Shown here one piece after another: positions 54,055 through 63,351 of a DNA stretch of 64,000 nucleotides. The position numbers and the translations under genes are program-made. The notes beneath the pieces were generated by a model. The model was not told the DNA's origin. It was given only the letters and a program-made list of their open reading frames with translations, and made no database searches. The DNA is from Candidatus Hydrogenedentota bacterium (GTDB lineage: Bacteria > Hydrogenedentota > Hydrogenedentia > Hydrogenedentales > JAEUWI01). Location of the stretch: the NCBI GenBank assembly GCA_019637335.1, contig JAHBVV010000009.1:1-64000 (forward strand), given 5' to 3'. Each line of letters starts with the position of its first letter. Position 1 is the stretch's first letter.

Positions 54055-55917
54055 TTGGGGCTATCCGGCGATCAGTGGTTTACTCTCGGGGTCCTTGCGG
54101 CCGCGCTCGGGCTGTTTGTCTGGGGCCGGTGGCGCTACGACCTCGTGGCCATCGCGGCCCTGCTTGCGGTGGTGATGTGGGGGCTTGTGCCGCCGGAAGA
54201 GGCCTTCGCGGGCTTCGGGCACCCGGCTGTGGTCACGGTGGCCTGTGTGCTGGTGTTGGGCCAGGGCTTGCAGAGCAGCGGCGCGGTGGATGTGCTCGCG
54301 AGACGCTTGCTACCCTCCTCCGCCGGCCCGTCCGCGAGCATACTGGCGCTCTCGGCGCTGGCCGCGCTTCTCTCGGGCTTCATGAACAACGTGGGCGCGC
54401 TGGCCCTGCTGATGCCGGTGGCGATCCAGCTTGCGGGCAAGCACGACCTGCCGCCGGGCCGGGTCTTGATGCCGCTGGCGTTCGCTTCGATCCTCGGGGG
54501 GACGACAACGCTGATCGGGACGCCGCCCAATCTGATCGTATCGGGGTTTCGCCAGGCCGAGGGGGCCGGGGGCTTCGGCATGTTCAGCTTTGCAATGGTG
54601 GGCGCGCCGCTGGCGCTGGCGGGGGTGGCTTTTATCGGCCTGGCGGGCTGGCGTCTGGTTCCGGGGCGCAAACAGCCGGCGGGCGGTAGCTTCGAAACGG
54701 GATCGTATCTGAGCGAGGTGCGCGTAAAGGAAGGCAGCAAGGCCGCCGGCAAGCGCATCCGCGAAATCGACCAACTTCTGGACGAGTCCGACGCGCAGAT
54801 TGTCGGCCTGGTCCGTCACGAGGTGCGGCTGTCGGCCCCGAATCCGGGGCGCATCGTTCGCGCGGGGGATATTCTCGTCATTGAAATCGACCCGGAGTCC
54901 ATTTCGTCCGCGCTTTCGGGGCTGGGGCTCGGGCTGGAGGAAGACCGGAAGTCCAAGAAGCGGGAGCAGGAAGGCGAGGAGGCCGGGCCGGATGCGGGGC
55001 CGGATTCCGGGGAGGATGGGGGGGAGGAAGCGCGGGAGGCGGAGTCCGGGGCCCCGGGCGATATCGTTATTCAGGAACTCGTCGTGGCGCCGGGCGCGCT
55101 GATCGCTTCCCGATCGGCTACCGATATCGAATTGCGGACGCGCTACGGGATCAATCTGCTCGCGATTTCGCGTCAGGGCCGCCGGTCCATCAAGCGACTT
55201 CGTTCCACCCGGCTCAAGCCCGGCGACGTGTTGCTCCTTCAGGGCGCGGAGGAGGCGCTGGCCGGCTTCGCCTCCCAGTTTGGCTGCCTTCCGCTGGCCG
55301 CGCGGGGAATTCGCGTTCCGCGGAAGGGCGAGGCGCTGGCCGCGGCCCTTGTGATGGCTTGCGCGGTTGCCGCCGTGGTTGCGGGGTGGTTCCCCGCTTC
55401 CGTTGCATTCGCCGCGGGCGCCCTGGCGATGGTCCTGGCCGGGGTTGTGCCGGTCCGTTCCATCTACACGTCCGTGGACTGGCCGGTGGTGGTGCTGCTG
55501 GGGGCGATGTTGCCGGTGGCGGGGGCGATGGCCAGCACTGGGGCGGCGGATGTTATCGCGCGCCTGGTGCTTGACTCGCTGGCGGGCGGCAATGCCATTG
55601 TGGCGTTGGCGCTGCTGCTCATTGCGACCATGCTGCTGACGGATCTGATGAACAACGCCGCGACGACGGCGGTCATGTGCCCGATAGCGCTCAGCTCCGC
55701 GTCGCAACTCGGGGTGAACGGGGATACGTTTCTCATGGCGGTGGCTGTGGGCGCGTCGTGCGCGTTTCTGACGCCGATCGGCCACCAGAACAACACGCTG
55801 ATCCTCGGCCCGGGCGGCTTCCGGTTTGGCGACTACTGGCGGCTCGGGCTGCCGCTGGACGTGATTGTCGTGGGCCTCGCGCTGCCGCTTCTGCTGTGGG
55901 CGTGGCCGTTGGGGTAG
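54055..55917 (+). CDS. SLC13-family transporter with two TrkA-C (RCK_C) domains
   Basis: A 620-residue divalent-anion transporter of the DASS/SLC13 type. The membrane part is split: helices 1-6 up to about residue 205 and the rest from about 425. Each half has the SNT-like motif: FMNNVGALALLMP and DLMNNAATTAVMCP. Between them are two TrkA-C domains (about 218-300 and 345-420) separated by an acidic Glu/Asp/Gly-rich linker. Start is TTG 54055, seven bases after AGGAG; the upstream frame overlaps the previous gene. Substrate could be sulfate, dicarboxylate or phosphate. Confidence 0.88.
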   Translation: MGLSGDQWFTLGVLAAALGLFVWGRWRYDLVAIAALLAVVMWGLVPPEEAFAGFGHPAVVTVACVLVLGQGLQSSGAVDVLARRLLPSSAGPSASILALSALAALLSGFMNNVGALALLMPVAIQLAGKHDLPPGRVLMPLAFASILGGTTTLIGTPPNLIVSGFRQAEGAGGFGMFSFAMVGAPLALAGVAFIGLAGWRLVPGRKQPAGGSFETGSYLSEVRVKEGSKAAGKRIREIDQLLDESDAQIVGLVRHEVRLSAPNPGRIVRAGDILVIEIDPESISSALSGLGLGLEEDRKSKKREQEGEEAGPDAGPDSGEDGGEEAREAESGAPGDIVIQELVVAPGALIASRSATDIELRTRYGINLLAISRQGRRSIKRLRSTRLKPGDVLLLQGAEEALAGFASQFGCLPLAARGIRVPRKGEALAAALVMACAVAAVVAGWFPASVAFAAGALAMVLAGVVPVRSIYTSVDWPVVVLLGAMLPVAGAMASTGAADVIARLVLDSLAGGNAIVALALLLIATMLLTDLMNNAATTAVMCPIALSSASQLGVNGDTFLMAVAVGASCAFLTPIGHQNNTLILGPGGFRFGDYWRLGLPLDVIVVGLALPLLLWAWPLG

Positions 55918-55942
55918 GCCGGGGGGCGCGATTGACGCCGGT

Positions 55943-56479
55943 TTACGCGGTTCGGGCGCGAATGGCGTCCGCCGCTTCCCGGGCTCCTTCCGGCGCTTCG
56001 AAGCCGCGTTTCGGGATGATGAAGGCGTTTATGCCGCCGGTGAAGAGGAATATGAATTCATCGGTCTCGGCCACTTCGGTGACGTGGCTCCAGGCGAGGC
56101 TGCCTTCGCCCATCGGGGTTTTGATGGCCAGGTGCTCGTCCGTCACGGTAATGGTGGTGTCGGTGAACATGCCCTTCTGCGGCGAGCGCTTGATGGCGCC
56201 CTGTGCGATAATGGGCCAGATCCTGTGGATGCAGTACCAGTAGGCCCCGCCCAGCAGCGCGGCGGAAATCATCAGGTACGCGGTGAAATAGGCGGGGTGG
56301 TGGATGCCGAATTTCGGGTGGTCGTATTCGAGGCCGACGAAGAACAGGAAGAGCGCCACGCCGAGCAGGTAGAGCCGCCGGACGTGCCGACGCCCCGCAC
56401 GGGTATGGCGGTAGAAGTGGCGCAGGTAGGCTTCGTAGTCTTCGCCGGTCAGGGTGAATCGGGCGGTAAGTTCGGGCAT
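55943..56479 (-). CDS. YcxB-like domain membrane protein
   Basis: A 178-residue protein with two membrane helices (about 38-57 and 68-90) and a C-terminal YcxB-like domain (PF14317): TITVTDEHLAIKTPMGEGSLAWSHVTEVAETDEFIFLFTG (cut here to a marker) ending in AFIIPKRGF. The family has no established function. ATG 56479 with AAGG just upstream is preferred over ATG 56491. Confidence 0.8.
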   Translation of the reverse strand: MPELTARFTLTGEDYEAYLRHFYRHTRAGRRHVRRLYLLGVALFLFFVGLEYDHPKFGIHHPAYFTAYLMISAALLGGAYWYCIHRIWPIIAQGAIKRSPQKGMFTDTTITVTDEHLAIKTPMGEGSLAWSHVTEVAETDEFIFLFTGGINAFIIPKRGFEAPEGAREAADAIRARTA

Positions 56480-56557
56480 GGGGCCTTGCATTCCTGGGGA
56501 GGCCGGATAGCCGTTGGGGCGGCGGCGGGCGGCAGACAGATCGGACGTATGGGATAT

Positions 56558-56591
56558 GTAAAACGGCCTCCGGGGAATTCCGGAGGCCGTT
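56558..56591 (-). terminator. Rho-independent terminator of gnd
   Basis: A 12-bp stem (AACGGCCTCCGG with CCGGAGGCCGTT, 56562-56573 and 56580-56591) and a six-base loop is followed on the minus strand by TTTTAC. It lies 14 bp after the gnd stop. Confidence 0.75.
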
Positions 56592-56605
56592 CATGCAACT
56601 AAGGT

Positions 56606-58063
56606 CTACACGTTGTACGTGGTCGAGGCGGTGGTTCCGCCGCGGCCGGTCCAGTTCGTGTGGAAGAACTCGCCCCGGGGCTTGTCGAGGCGTTCGTAGG
56701 TGTGCGCGCCGAAGTAGTCGCGCTGCGCCTGCAGGAGGTTCGCCGGCAGGACTTCGGCCCGGTAACTGTCGTAGTAGGCGATGGCGGAGGACATGCAGGG
56801 GGTCGGGATGCCGTGCTTGACGGCCTCGGAGACCGCCCAGCGCAGTGCGGGCTGCGCCTTGTCCACCGCCTGCTTGAAGTAGGGGACCAGCAGGAGGTTG
56901 ACGCAGTTCGGATCCGCGTCGAAGGCCTTCTTGATCTCGTCGAGGAACTGGGCGCGGATGATGCAGCCGCCGCGCCACATGAGCGCGATGTCGCCGTAGT
57001 TCAGGCTCCATCCGTATTCCTTCGCCGCGTACTGGATGAGCTGGAAGCCCTGGGCGTAGGAGCAGATCTTGGACATGTAGAGGGCCTGGCGCAGGTTTTC
57101 GAGGGCCTCGACGATGTTGTAGTTTTCCGCGGAGGCCTGCGGCCCGCCGAGCACCTTCGAGGCGGCCACGCGCTCTTCCTTCACGGCGGAGAGGCAGCGC
57201 GCGAACACGGCCTCGGCCACCGTGGGCACGGGCGCGCCGAGGTCCAGGCCGCTTGTCGAAGTCCATTTTCCCGTGCCCTTCTGGCCGGCGGTGTCCAGGA
57301 TGACATCGACCATCGGCTTGCCGGTTTCGTCGTCGGCCTTGGCGAGGATTTCCGAGGTAATCTCGATGAGGTAGCTGTCCAGCTCGGTCTTGTTCCAGGC
57401 GGTGAAGACCTCCGCCTGTTGCGGGGCGGACATGCCCAGGAGGTGCTTCATGATCGAGTAGACCTCGCAGATCATCTGCATGTCGCCGTACTCGATGCCG
57501 TTGTGCACCATTTTCACATAGTGGCCGGCGCCGTCCGCGCCGATGTACTCGCAGCACGGGGAGCCATCCGCGACTTTCGCGGCAATCGCCTGGAAAATTG
57601 GCTTGACGTGCGTCCAGGCGTCCTTCGATCCGCCCGGCATGATGGAGGGCCCCATCAGGGCGCCTTCCTCGCCGCCGGAGACGCCGGTGCCGATGAAGAG
57701 CAGACCCTTCTCTTCGAGGTACTTCGCGCGGCGGATCGTGTCGGGGAAGTGGGTGTTCCCGCCGTCGATGATGATGTCGCCCGGCTCCAGGTGCGGGATC
57801 AGCTGCTCGATGAAGTCGTCCACGGCGCTGCCGGCCTTGACGAGCATCATGACGCGGCGCGGCTTTTCGAGGCTCGCGCAGAGCTCCTCGACGCTGTGGC
57901 AGCCCTTGATGTTCTTGCCCTTGGCGCGTCCTGCGACGAAATCATCCACCTTGGAGACGGTGCGGTTGTAAACCGCGACGCCGAAGCCGTTGCGCTCCAT
58001 GTTCAGCACCAGGTTTTCGCCCATGACGGCCAGGCCGATAAGGCCGATATTCATTTTGTCCAT
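56606..58063 (-). CDS. gnd: 6-phosphogluconate dehydrogenase, decarboxylating
   Basis: A 485-residue enzyme of the oxidative pentose phosphate pathway producing ribulose 5-phosphate, the substrate of Rpe. Motifs: nucleotide-binding [20 protein letters not shown] and VYNRT (NADP preference), [19 protein letters not shown] and the catalytic [17 protein letters not shown]-terminal residues complete the long (GndA-type) subunit. A DUF4177 gene precedes it by 48 bp. Confidence 0.96.
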   Translation of the reverse strand: MDKMNIGLIGLAVMGENLVLNMERNGFGVAVYNRTVSKVDDFVAGRAKGKNIKGCHSVEELCASLEKPRRVMMLVKAGSAVDDFIEQLIPHLEPGDIIIDGGNTHFPDTIRRAKYLEEKGLLFIGTGVSGGEEGALMGPSIMPGGSKDAWTHVKPIFQAIAAKVADGSPCCEYIGADGAGHYVKMVHNGIEYGDMQMICEVYSIMKHLLGMSAPQQAEVFTAWNKTELDSYLIEITSEILAKADDETGKPMVDVILDTAGQKGTGKWTSTSGLDLGAPVPTVAEAVFARCLSAVKEERVAASKVLGGPQASAENYNIVEALENLRQALYMSKICSYAQGFQLIQYAAKEYGWSLNYGDIALMWRGGCIIRAQFLDEIKKAFDADPNCVNLLLVPYFKQAVDKAQPALRWAVSEAVKHGIPTPCMSSAIAYYDSYRAEVLPANLLQAQRDYFGAHTYERLDKPRGEFFHTNWTGRGGTTASTTYNV

Positions 58064-58111
58064 GTTCGCTCTTTCTATGGTTTGTCGCGCATGCCCGCGT
58101 ATGTATCGGGG

Positions 58112-58327
58112 CTACGGCTGAAAGCCGACCTTGCGCGTCCGTTCTTCGTTGCGCCGAAAATGATGCAGCAGGGAGGCGGTCTTGCCTTCCACGACCAAGG
58201 GGGTCACCGCCACGAGTTCCCAGCCCTGGTTGCCGAGTTCCTTCAGCTGTTCGTCCAAGGTGTTGTCGTGGACATGCCCGTTAATCACATTGACCGACAG
58301 CGTCTTGTAATCCCAACCGTCCGGCAT
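58112..58327 (-). CDS. DUF4177 family small protein
   Basis: A 71-residue protein matching DUF4177 (PF13783): WDYKTLSVNV opening strand, LDEQLKELGNQGWELVAVTP and a final TASLLHHFRR strand. Function unknown. It lies 18 bp after the phosphofructokinase gene and 48 bp before gnd on the same strand. Confidence 0.8.
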   Translation of the reverse strand: MPDGWDYKTLSVNVINGHVHDNTLDEQLKELGNQGWELVAVTPLVVEGKTASLLHHFRRNEERTRKVGFQP

Positions 58328-58345
58328 CGTCTGCCTCCTCGTTGT

Positions 58346-59632
58346 TCAGCCTCGCGCCGCCTGCAACGCGTACGCGGGCAGTTTCTTCTCGGCGAACAAC
58401 GGCGCGAAGCGCGTAAAGCGCTGGCGTCCGTTTACCACGGGCACGCTGGGCCAGTCCTCGCCGATCAGGGGGGTCACATACTGCAGGAAATCATCGGTGA
58501 CGTCGATCTTGCTCGGGGCGATCCACTGCCTGGGGAAGGTGCGCTCCGAGTTCGCCACCTTCTCCAAGGGTACCTTGTCGTATTCCACGTTGTAAATCAG
58601 GCCGGGTTTCCGGAGGATGGTGGACATCCAGCCGTTTTCGCCGCTTGCGGCGATTTCCGCGGCCTTCTGGCCCACGCGGTAGGCTTCGTCGAGGTCGACA
58701 ATGGAGGCGTAGGCGCAGGTGTCACGCTGGTCGCAGCCGGGGACCTGGCCGCGCGCCGCGCCCCGGGCCGCGAGGCCTTTTTCGTTCAGCAGGTTGACGA
58801 CTTTCTGCGCCACCGTCAGCTTTGACGCGCCGAACTGGGCGTGGCCGAACGAATCCTTCACCTCGCCCAGCTCGCCGACATCGAATCCTTCGCTGACCAC
58901 AACCACGCAGCGGCCGTCCCGGCGGAGCTGGTCGTTGATGTTGTCGCACATCTCCTCGGCGGTCACATCGGATTCGCGCAGGTAGATCTGGAGGGGCAAT
59001 TCGCGCTTCGGATCCGCCAGGCGCGCGGCCGCGGGGATGTAGCCGATCTTGCGGCCCATGGCCTGGAGCACGAGGACCGGGTCGGCGGGGCAGGAACCGG
59101 CGTTCTCCTCGTTGGCGTTCTGCACGATACCCATCCAGTAGCGCGCGACGCTGCCGTAGCCGGGCGTGTGGTCGATCAGCTTGAATTCGGAGTCGCCGAC
59201 GTCGTTGTCGATCGTTTTGGGCACGCCCACAGCGACCAGGTCGAGCCCCTTCTCGTGCGCGAGCTTCGCCACCTTGTTCGCGGTGTCCATGGAGTCGTTG
59301 CCGCCGTTGTAGAAGAAGTACCCGATGTCGTGGGCCTTCATCACTTCGATGATGCGGTCGAAATCCTCGGTCTGGCTGTCTTTCAGCTTGTAGCGGCAGG
59401 TTCCGATAGCGCCGGCGGCGGGGGTGTAGCGCAGGAGCGCGATCTCTTCCTCACTCTGCGCGGAGAGATCGAGCAATTCCTCTTTCAGCACGCCCTCGAT
59501 TCCGTGCCAGCCGCCGTAGATCGTGCCGAACTGATCCGGGAAGGCCTTGCAGCCGTCGATGACGCCGCGCAGCGAGCTGTTGATAACCGGGCTGGGGCCA
59601 CCGGACTGCGCCACAATAACATTCTTACCCAT
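58346..59632 (-). CDS. pfp: Pyrophosphate-dependent 6-phosphofructokinase
   Basis: A 428-residue phosphofructokinase predicted to use PPi rather than ATP. Evidence: the donor-site motif is GGNDSM (Asp where ATP enzymes have Gly of GGDGS) and the next is PKTIDND with Lys where ATP enzymes have Gly; both residues are known markers of PPi use. The catalytic Asp pair is in TIDND. ATG 59632 has AAGGAG upstream; the frame before it is unrelated. PPi dependence makes the step reversible. Confidence 0.93.
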   Translation of the reverse strand: MGKNVIVAQSGGPSPVINSSLRGVIDGCKAFPDQFGTIYGGWHGIEGVLKEELLDLSAQSEEEIALLRYTPAAGAIGTCRYKLKDSQTEDFDRIIEVMKAHDIGYFFYNGGNDSMDTANKVAKLAHEKGLDLVAVGVPKTIDNDVGDSEFKLIDHTPGYGSVARYWMGIVQNANEENAGSCPADPVLVLQAMGRKIGYIPAAARLADPKRELPLQIYLRESDVTAEEMCDNINDQLRRDGRCVVVVSEGFDVGELGEVKDSFGHAQFGASKLTVAQKVVNLLNEKGLAARGAARGQVPGCDQRDTCAYASIVDLDEAYRVGQKAAEIAASGENGWMSTILRKPGLIYNVEYDKVPLEKVANSERTFPRQWIAPSKIDVTDDFLQYVTPLIGEDWPSVPVVNGRQRFTRFAPLFAEKKLPAYALQAARG

Positions 59633-59664
59633 GGTGTAACTCCTTTTCCGCAGACCGGGCGCGG

Positions 59665-60537
59665 TCACTCGCCCGGGGTATTGTTGCGGTCTTCCTCGGG
59701 TCCGCCGTCCGGGGGCGTTTCGCCGCCGCGCTCGGTGAACCACCGCAGGAGGAACCCGCGATCCTTGTTTTGCATGCAGGCCTTCAAATAGAGGGCGGCG
59801 GGATGATCCGGGAATCGCGCCAGAAACCGGTTCATGGCCTTCACGCCCTCCAGCTCGCCATGGCGGAGGTAGAATGCAAGCCCTTCCAGCAACATCGCGC
59901 GCGAATCCAGCGCTACCTGGTTCCGCATTCGCTCGTACAGGCGCAGGGTTTCGTCGTAGCACCGGTTCGCGGCTTCGCGATCACCCGATTGGTCCCATAG
60001 TATACCTTCCAGCAGATGGGCCTGTACAAGATCCGGCGAGCGGGCCGTCAGGGCTGTGCAGATGGCCAGGGCCTCGCCGTACTGCCCGGCCCGGCCCAGC
60101 AGCGTGGCCTGGAGCAGGGCGGCGTCGTCGAATTCCGGGTCGGCCTCGGCGGCTGCGCTCGCCTGGCGGATGGCCTCTTCAAGATTTCCCTGGCCGAGGG
60201 CGGATTCGGCGCGCTGGTAGTGGTGTTGGGCCGCGTTTGTGGGGTTGTAGGCGCGATCGACGCCGGCCTCATAGCATCCGGCCAGGAGCGGGATGGCGCA
60301 CAGGGCGAAGCGCCTGACGGGAAGCCTTGGGGACCTGAGGGACGGCAGGGACGGCAGGGACGGCAGGGACAGCAGGGACAGCAGGGACAGCAGGGACGGC
60401 AGGGGCTTCAGGAAACTCCGGGAGCGCCGCGAATCTCGGATGGGATGGCCCCCGTTCCGTCGCCGATGTCTCTGTCGTCCCTGGAGTCCCTGCAACCCCG
60501 CGGTATCCGCGTGTCTCGCTGCGTCCGTGGCTCCCAA
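59665..60537 (-). CDS. TPR-repeat lipoprotein with repeat-rich N-terminus, start uncertain
   Basis: The part from RRFALCAIPLLAGC onwards is clear: a lipobox LAGC and then about five TPR-like units (HHYQRAESALGQGNLEEAI, LLGRAGQYGEALAICTAL, LEGILWDQSGDREAANRCY). The upstream part is odd. No ATG or GTG precedes the lipobox closely; the nearest usable start is TTG 60537 just after the larA stop, giving a 90-residue N-terminus in which seven 9-bp units encode (Leu-Leu-Ser)/(Leu-Pro-Ser). Possibly the repeat expansion displaced the original start, or CTG is used. 290 residues as given. Confidence 0.7.
   Translation of the reverse strand: MGATDAARHADTAGLQGLQGRQRHRRRNGGHPIRDSRRSRSFLKPLPSLLSLLSLLSLPSLPSLPSLRSPRLPVRRFALCAIPLLAGCYEAGVDRAYNPTNAAQHHYQRAESALGQGNLEEAIRQASAAAEADPEFDDAALLQATLLGRAGQYGEALAICTALTARSPDLVQAHLLEGILWDQSGDREAANRCYDETLRLYERMRNQVALDSRAMLLEGLAFYLRHGELEGVKAMNRFLARFPDHPAALYLKACMQNKDRGFLLRWFTERGGETPPDGGPEEDRNNTPGE
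60338..60400. repeat. Seven tandem 9-bp units in the TPR lipoprotein gene
   Basis: Seven exact-length units AGGGACGGC or AGGGACAGC occupy 60338-60400 in the order three GGC, three AGC, one GGC. As the unit is three codons, copy-number change keeps the frame. Similar GTCCCTG words also appear near 60470-60495. Confidence 0.9.
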
Positions 60538-60540
60538 TGC

Positions 60541-61794
60541 CTATTCGCCCTCGATTCGATAGAGGATCTCGCCCGCATTGTGGACCACCAGGATACCCTC
60601 GTCTTCGCGGTTTTCGAAATCGGCGATGTTAATCGAATCGATATCGCGGTAGCCGAGGTTGATGGCGTCGCAGACCTCTTCCGGGATGGAAGTCGCCAGG
60701 GTTGCCGTCACCCTGGGCGTCTCCACGCCGTTCTCAAACGTGCCCGCGCCTTTCACGTGCGTCGAATGCGCCTTGATCGTGCCGGGGACATCCTTGAAGC
60801 GCTCGGCCTGTTTGGTGAAGTAGTCGCGCACGTGGTAGCCGACCGCCTTGATGTGCTTGTCGTGCGTGATGCTCACTTCGTGGATATGGCCGCCGTAGAT
60901 GATGAGTTCGCCGCCGTCCGCCACCACGGGTTCGAGCTTGTACATGCACTTGCCGGCGACCCAGATTTCGTCGTACATCGGCGGGGCGATGGCGAGGACC
61001 TGTTTGAAGGGCTTCTTCTTCCAGACGATGTGGGTTCGGGCCGAGAGGTCCGCGGCCGCGCTCCAGGCATCGAGGGGATGGCCGAAAAAGACCGCGCGGG
61101 TGTCCTTGCGGACCACGGTGAGGCAAAAACAGACCGTCTCCGTGGGGATGAGCTTCGCCGCCGCGTTGATCACTTCGCGGACTGGCGTGTTTTTCGTTCC
61201 GTTGATCTTGTAGTTTGTGATCAGTGCGCCGAGCCAGTGAAACACGTTGAGGATGGCCTCGCCGGCGACACCGGGGAAGAAGTACTTGTAGCCGCCGCTG
61301 AAACCGACCACCTCGTGCGGGAAAACGGGCCCCACGATGCAGATCAGGTCATACTCCAGCACGCGCTTGTTGATCGTCACTTCCACGGACTCGCGCAGCA
61401 GGCCGCCGGAAATCTCCGCGATCTGGTCCTCGGTGAGCGTGCCGATGGTGGTGAGGGCCTCCGGATCGCGCCAGGCATGGTTGAAGATTCCGACCTCCGC
61501 ATACTTTCCGGCGCGATCTTGCGGCGTCAGGCCGAACATCTTGTTGATCGCCTCTTCGGGCATGGGGGGGTGCGTGCCGAGGGCGATGAGATAGTCCATC
61601 TTGGCGGCGCGCCCGTGCAGGGCGTCGAAGAGCGTCTCGAAAACCAGCGGGAGCGGCATGCTCCGCGTGCTGTCAGGCACGATGAAGAGCACCCGTTTGC
61701 CGTCGGCGGGCATCGTGGCGCAGGCCTCGGTCATGATGTCGCGGATTTCGCTCTCGCTCAGGAAGCCGTTCTCGGCGATCTTCTGGATTAACAT
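60541..61794 (-). CDS. LarA-family nickel-pincer-dependent racemase
   Basis: A 417-residue LarA/DUF2088-family enzyme. Conserved features: PDSTRSMPLP (41-50), LGTHPPMPEEAINKMFG, a His at 106 in NHAWRD, and HEVVGFSGGYKYFFPGVAG, in which His160, Lys170 and His186 keep the exact spacing of His174, Lys184 and His200 of Lactiplantibacillus LarA, the pincer-attachment lysine and nickel/catalytic histidines. It thus probably uses the nickel-pincer nucleotide. Substrate differs among LarA homologues (lactate, malate, phenyllactate, sugars acids), so none is claimed. GAGG precedes ATG 61794. No larB, larC or larE is in the window. Confidence 0.85.
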   Translation of the reverse strand: MLIQKIAENGFLSESEIRDIMTEACATMPADGKRVLFIVPDSTRSMPLPLVFETLFDALHGRAAKMDYLIALGTHPPMPEEAINKMFGLTPQDRAGKYAEVGIFNHAWRDPEALTTIGTLTEDQIAEISGGLLRESVEVTINKRVLEYDLICIVGPVFPHEVVGFSGGYKYFFPGVAGEAILNVFHWLGALITNYKINGTKNTPVREVINAAAKLIPTETVCFCLTVVRKDTRAVFFGHPLDAWSAAADLSARTHIVWKKKPFKQVLAIAPPMYDEIWVAGKCMYKLEPVVADGGELIIYGGHIHEVSITHDKHIKAVGYHVRDYFTKQAERFKDVPGTIKAHSTHVKGAGTFENGVETPRVTATLATSIPEEVCDAINLGYRDIDSINIADFENREDEGILVVHNAGEILYRIEGE

Positions 61795-61936
61795 GGTTGT
61801 CCTCGGTTGGCCGGCGGCCTGTGCTTTTTCGGTAATTTTGCGCCGCTCGCCGCAGGCCTTGTGATACGGCGCTGGCTCGTTCACAACGGGCACACGAACC
61901 GGCGTTGCCGGATCGCGTGGCACGCACTGCCTCTGT

Positions 61937-63070
61937 CTATTGTACGCGAAAACCGATGCCCCGCAGACTTTTCGCCAGTTCGGGGTTTGGCGCCGCCAGG
62001 GTGATCGCCGTATTCTGGAACTCGCGCCGGCGCGGGTAGGTCTTCCGGAGCATATCGAAATACGCGCCGCGATCGGCTTCCGGTTCGTCCGCAACACGCC
62101 GCATCCGGGCGTCGTCCTCGAGAATCGGGTATGCCGTGTCCACCGCCCGTTTCAGGTCGACATCGGACCCGTCCAGCGCCAGGACGGGATAATCCGGCGC
62201 GGGGAGGAGGGTGTCCGGCGTCCAGGCCGCGTTGACACCCAGATGGCGGCAGGCCGCTTCGTAAATCTGGCGCGTCCCGTTCACCTTGCCGTCGAAGGAA
62301 TAACCCGCAATATGCGGCGTGGCGATATCCACCCGGTCCAGGAGGTCCGCGCGCACCAGGGGTTCGCCTTCCCAGACGTCCAGCACGGCGCCGCGCAACT
62401 GGCCGCTGTTCAACGCGTCCAGCACGGCGCTATTGTCGGCCACGGCGCCGCGCGCGGTGTTCAGGTAGAAGCCGCCGGACTTCATCCGCGCCAGGAAGGC
62501 CGCCTCCACCAGGTGGTGCGTTGGGTGCGGGCCGCCCTTTGTCAGAGGCACGTGGGTGGTAATGAAATCACACGCCAGAATCTCGTCGAGCGGGCGGTAC
62601 TTCGGATCGCCCGTGGCTTCCTCAAGCGGGGGATCGTTCAGCACCACGCGCATGCCCAGGGCCTCGGCTTTCCGGGCCACGTTTGAGCCGACATTGCCGA
62701 CGCCCACGACGCCGATGGAACGGCCCGCGAGCGGGGTGTTGTGCTTCTCGGCCAGGTGCAGTAGCGCGGCGACGATATATTCGCCCACGCTGTTGGCGTT
62801 GCAGCCGGGCGCACTCGAAAAGCCGATGCCCCGGCTGTCGAGCCAGACGCGGTCGATATGATCCTCGCCGATGGTCGCCGTGGCCACGAAGCGCACGGAG
62901 GAGCCTTCCAGGAGCGCCTGGTTTACTTTCGTAATGGACCGGACGAGGAGCATGTCCGCGTCGCGCACGTCTTCCGGCGTAATCGCGCGGCCCGCGCGCG
63001 TCACCACGTCGCCCAGGGAGGAAAAAGCCTCCCGGACGTAGGGGATGTTTTCGTCGGCGATGATTTTCAC
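61937..63070 (-). CDS. pdxB: Erythronate-4-phosphate dehydrogenase
   Basis: A 377-residue D-2-hydroxyacid dehydrogenase of the DXP-dependent pyridoxal phosphate pathway. It starts MKIIADENIPYV, the characteristic PdxB opening, contains GVVGVGNVGSNVARKAEALG for NAD, FYLNTARGAVADN, and the catalytic Arg/Glu/His set with ATPHIAGYSFDGK, ending in a PdxB dimerisation domain. Start is GTG 63070. A divergent or further pdx gene is not in the window. Confidence 0.92.
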   Translation of the reverse strand: MKIIADENIPYVREAFSSLGDVVTRAGRAITPEDVRDADMLLVRSITKVNQALLEGSSVRFVATATIGEDHIDRVWLDSRGIGFSSAPGCNANSVGEYIVAALLHLAEKHNTPLAGRSIGVVGVGNVGSNVARKAEALGMRVVLNDPPLEEATGDPKYRPLDEILACDFITTHVPLTKGGPHPTHHLVEAAFLARMKSGGFYLNTARGAVADNSAVLDALNSGQLRGAVLDVWEGEPLVRADLLDRVDIATPHIAGYSFDGKVNGTRQIYEAACRHLGVNAAWTPDTLLPAPDYPVLALDGSDVDLKRAVDTAYPILEDDARMRRVADEPEADRGAYFDMLRKTYPRRREFQNTAITLAAPNPELAKSLRGIGFRVQ

Positions 63071-63124
63071 GGTAATGGCGCTTTGTTGCTTCAGACTATC
63101 CAGCGGATTAGATGCGTTGTAATA

Positions 63125-63337
63125 CTTTAGCCGTCTGAAGTAAGGCGTTCGCCGATAGGAGATGCCTCATTTACACAGGATGTATTCGTCATTCCCGCGA
63201 AGGCGGGAATCCAGAGGGTTTGCGAGGTCAATGTTGCATGGTCTCTGGATCCCCACTTTCGTGGGGATGACGGTGTTCGAACACCGATAGCCGCTACCGT
63301 TGGGTGCGACGAGGGTGGCTACTTCAGACGGCTAAAG
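63125..63337. mobile_element. Nested inverted-repeat (MITE-like) element
   Basis: An exact 18-bp inverted repeat, CTTTAGCCGTCTGAAGTA (63125-63142) and its reverse complement (63320-63337), bounds a 213-bp segment. Inside lies a second, imperfect 30-bp inverted pair of the GTCATTCCCGCGAAGGCGGG type (63187-63216) facing GTGGGGATGACG (63243-63272), a repeat class common in many proteobacterial genomes. No gene is present. Target duplications are not clear. Confidence 0.75.
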
Positions 63338-63351
63338 AATTGCGATGTGTT

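Noticed and set aside
60338-60400. CRISPR-like array
   Set aside because: Units are contiguous 9-mers without spacers.
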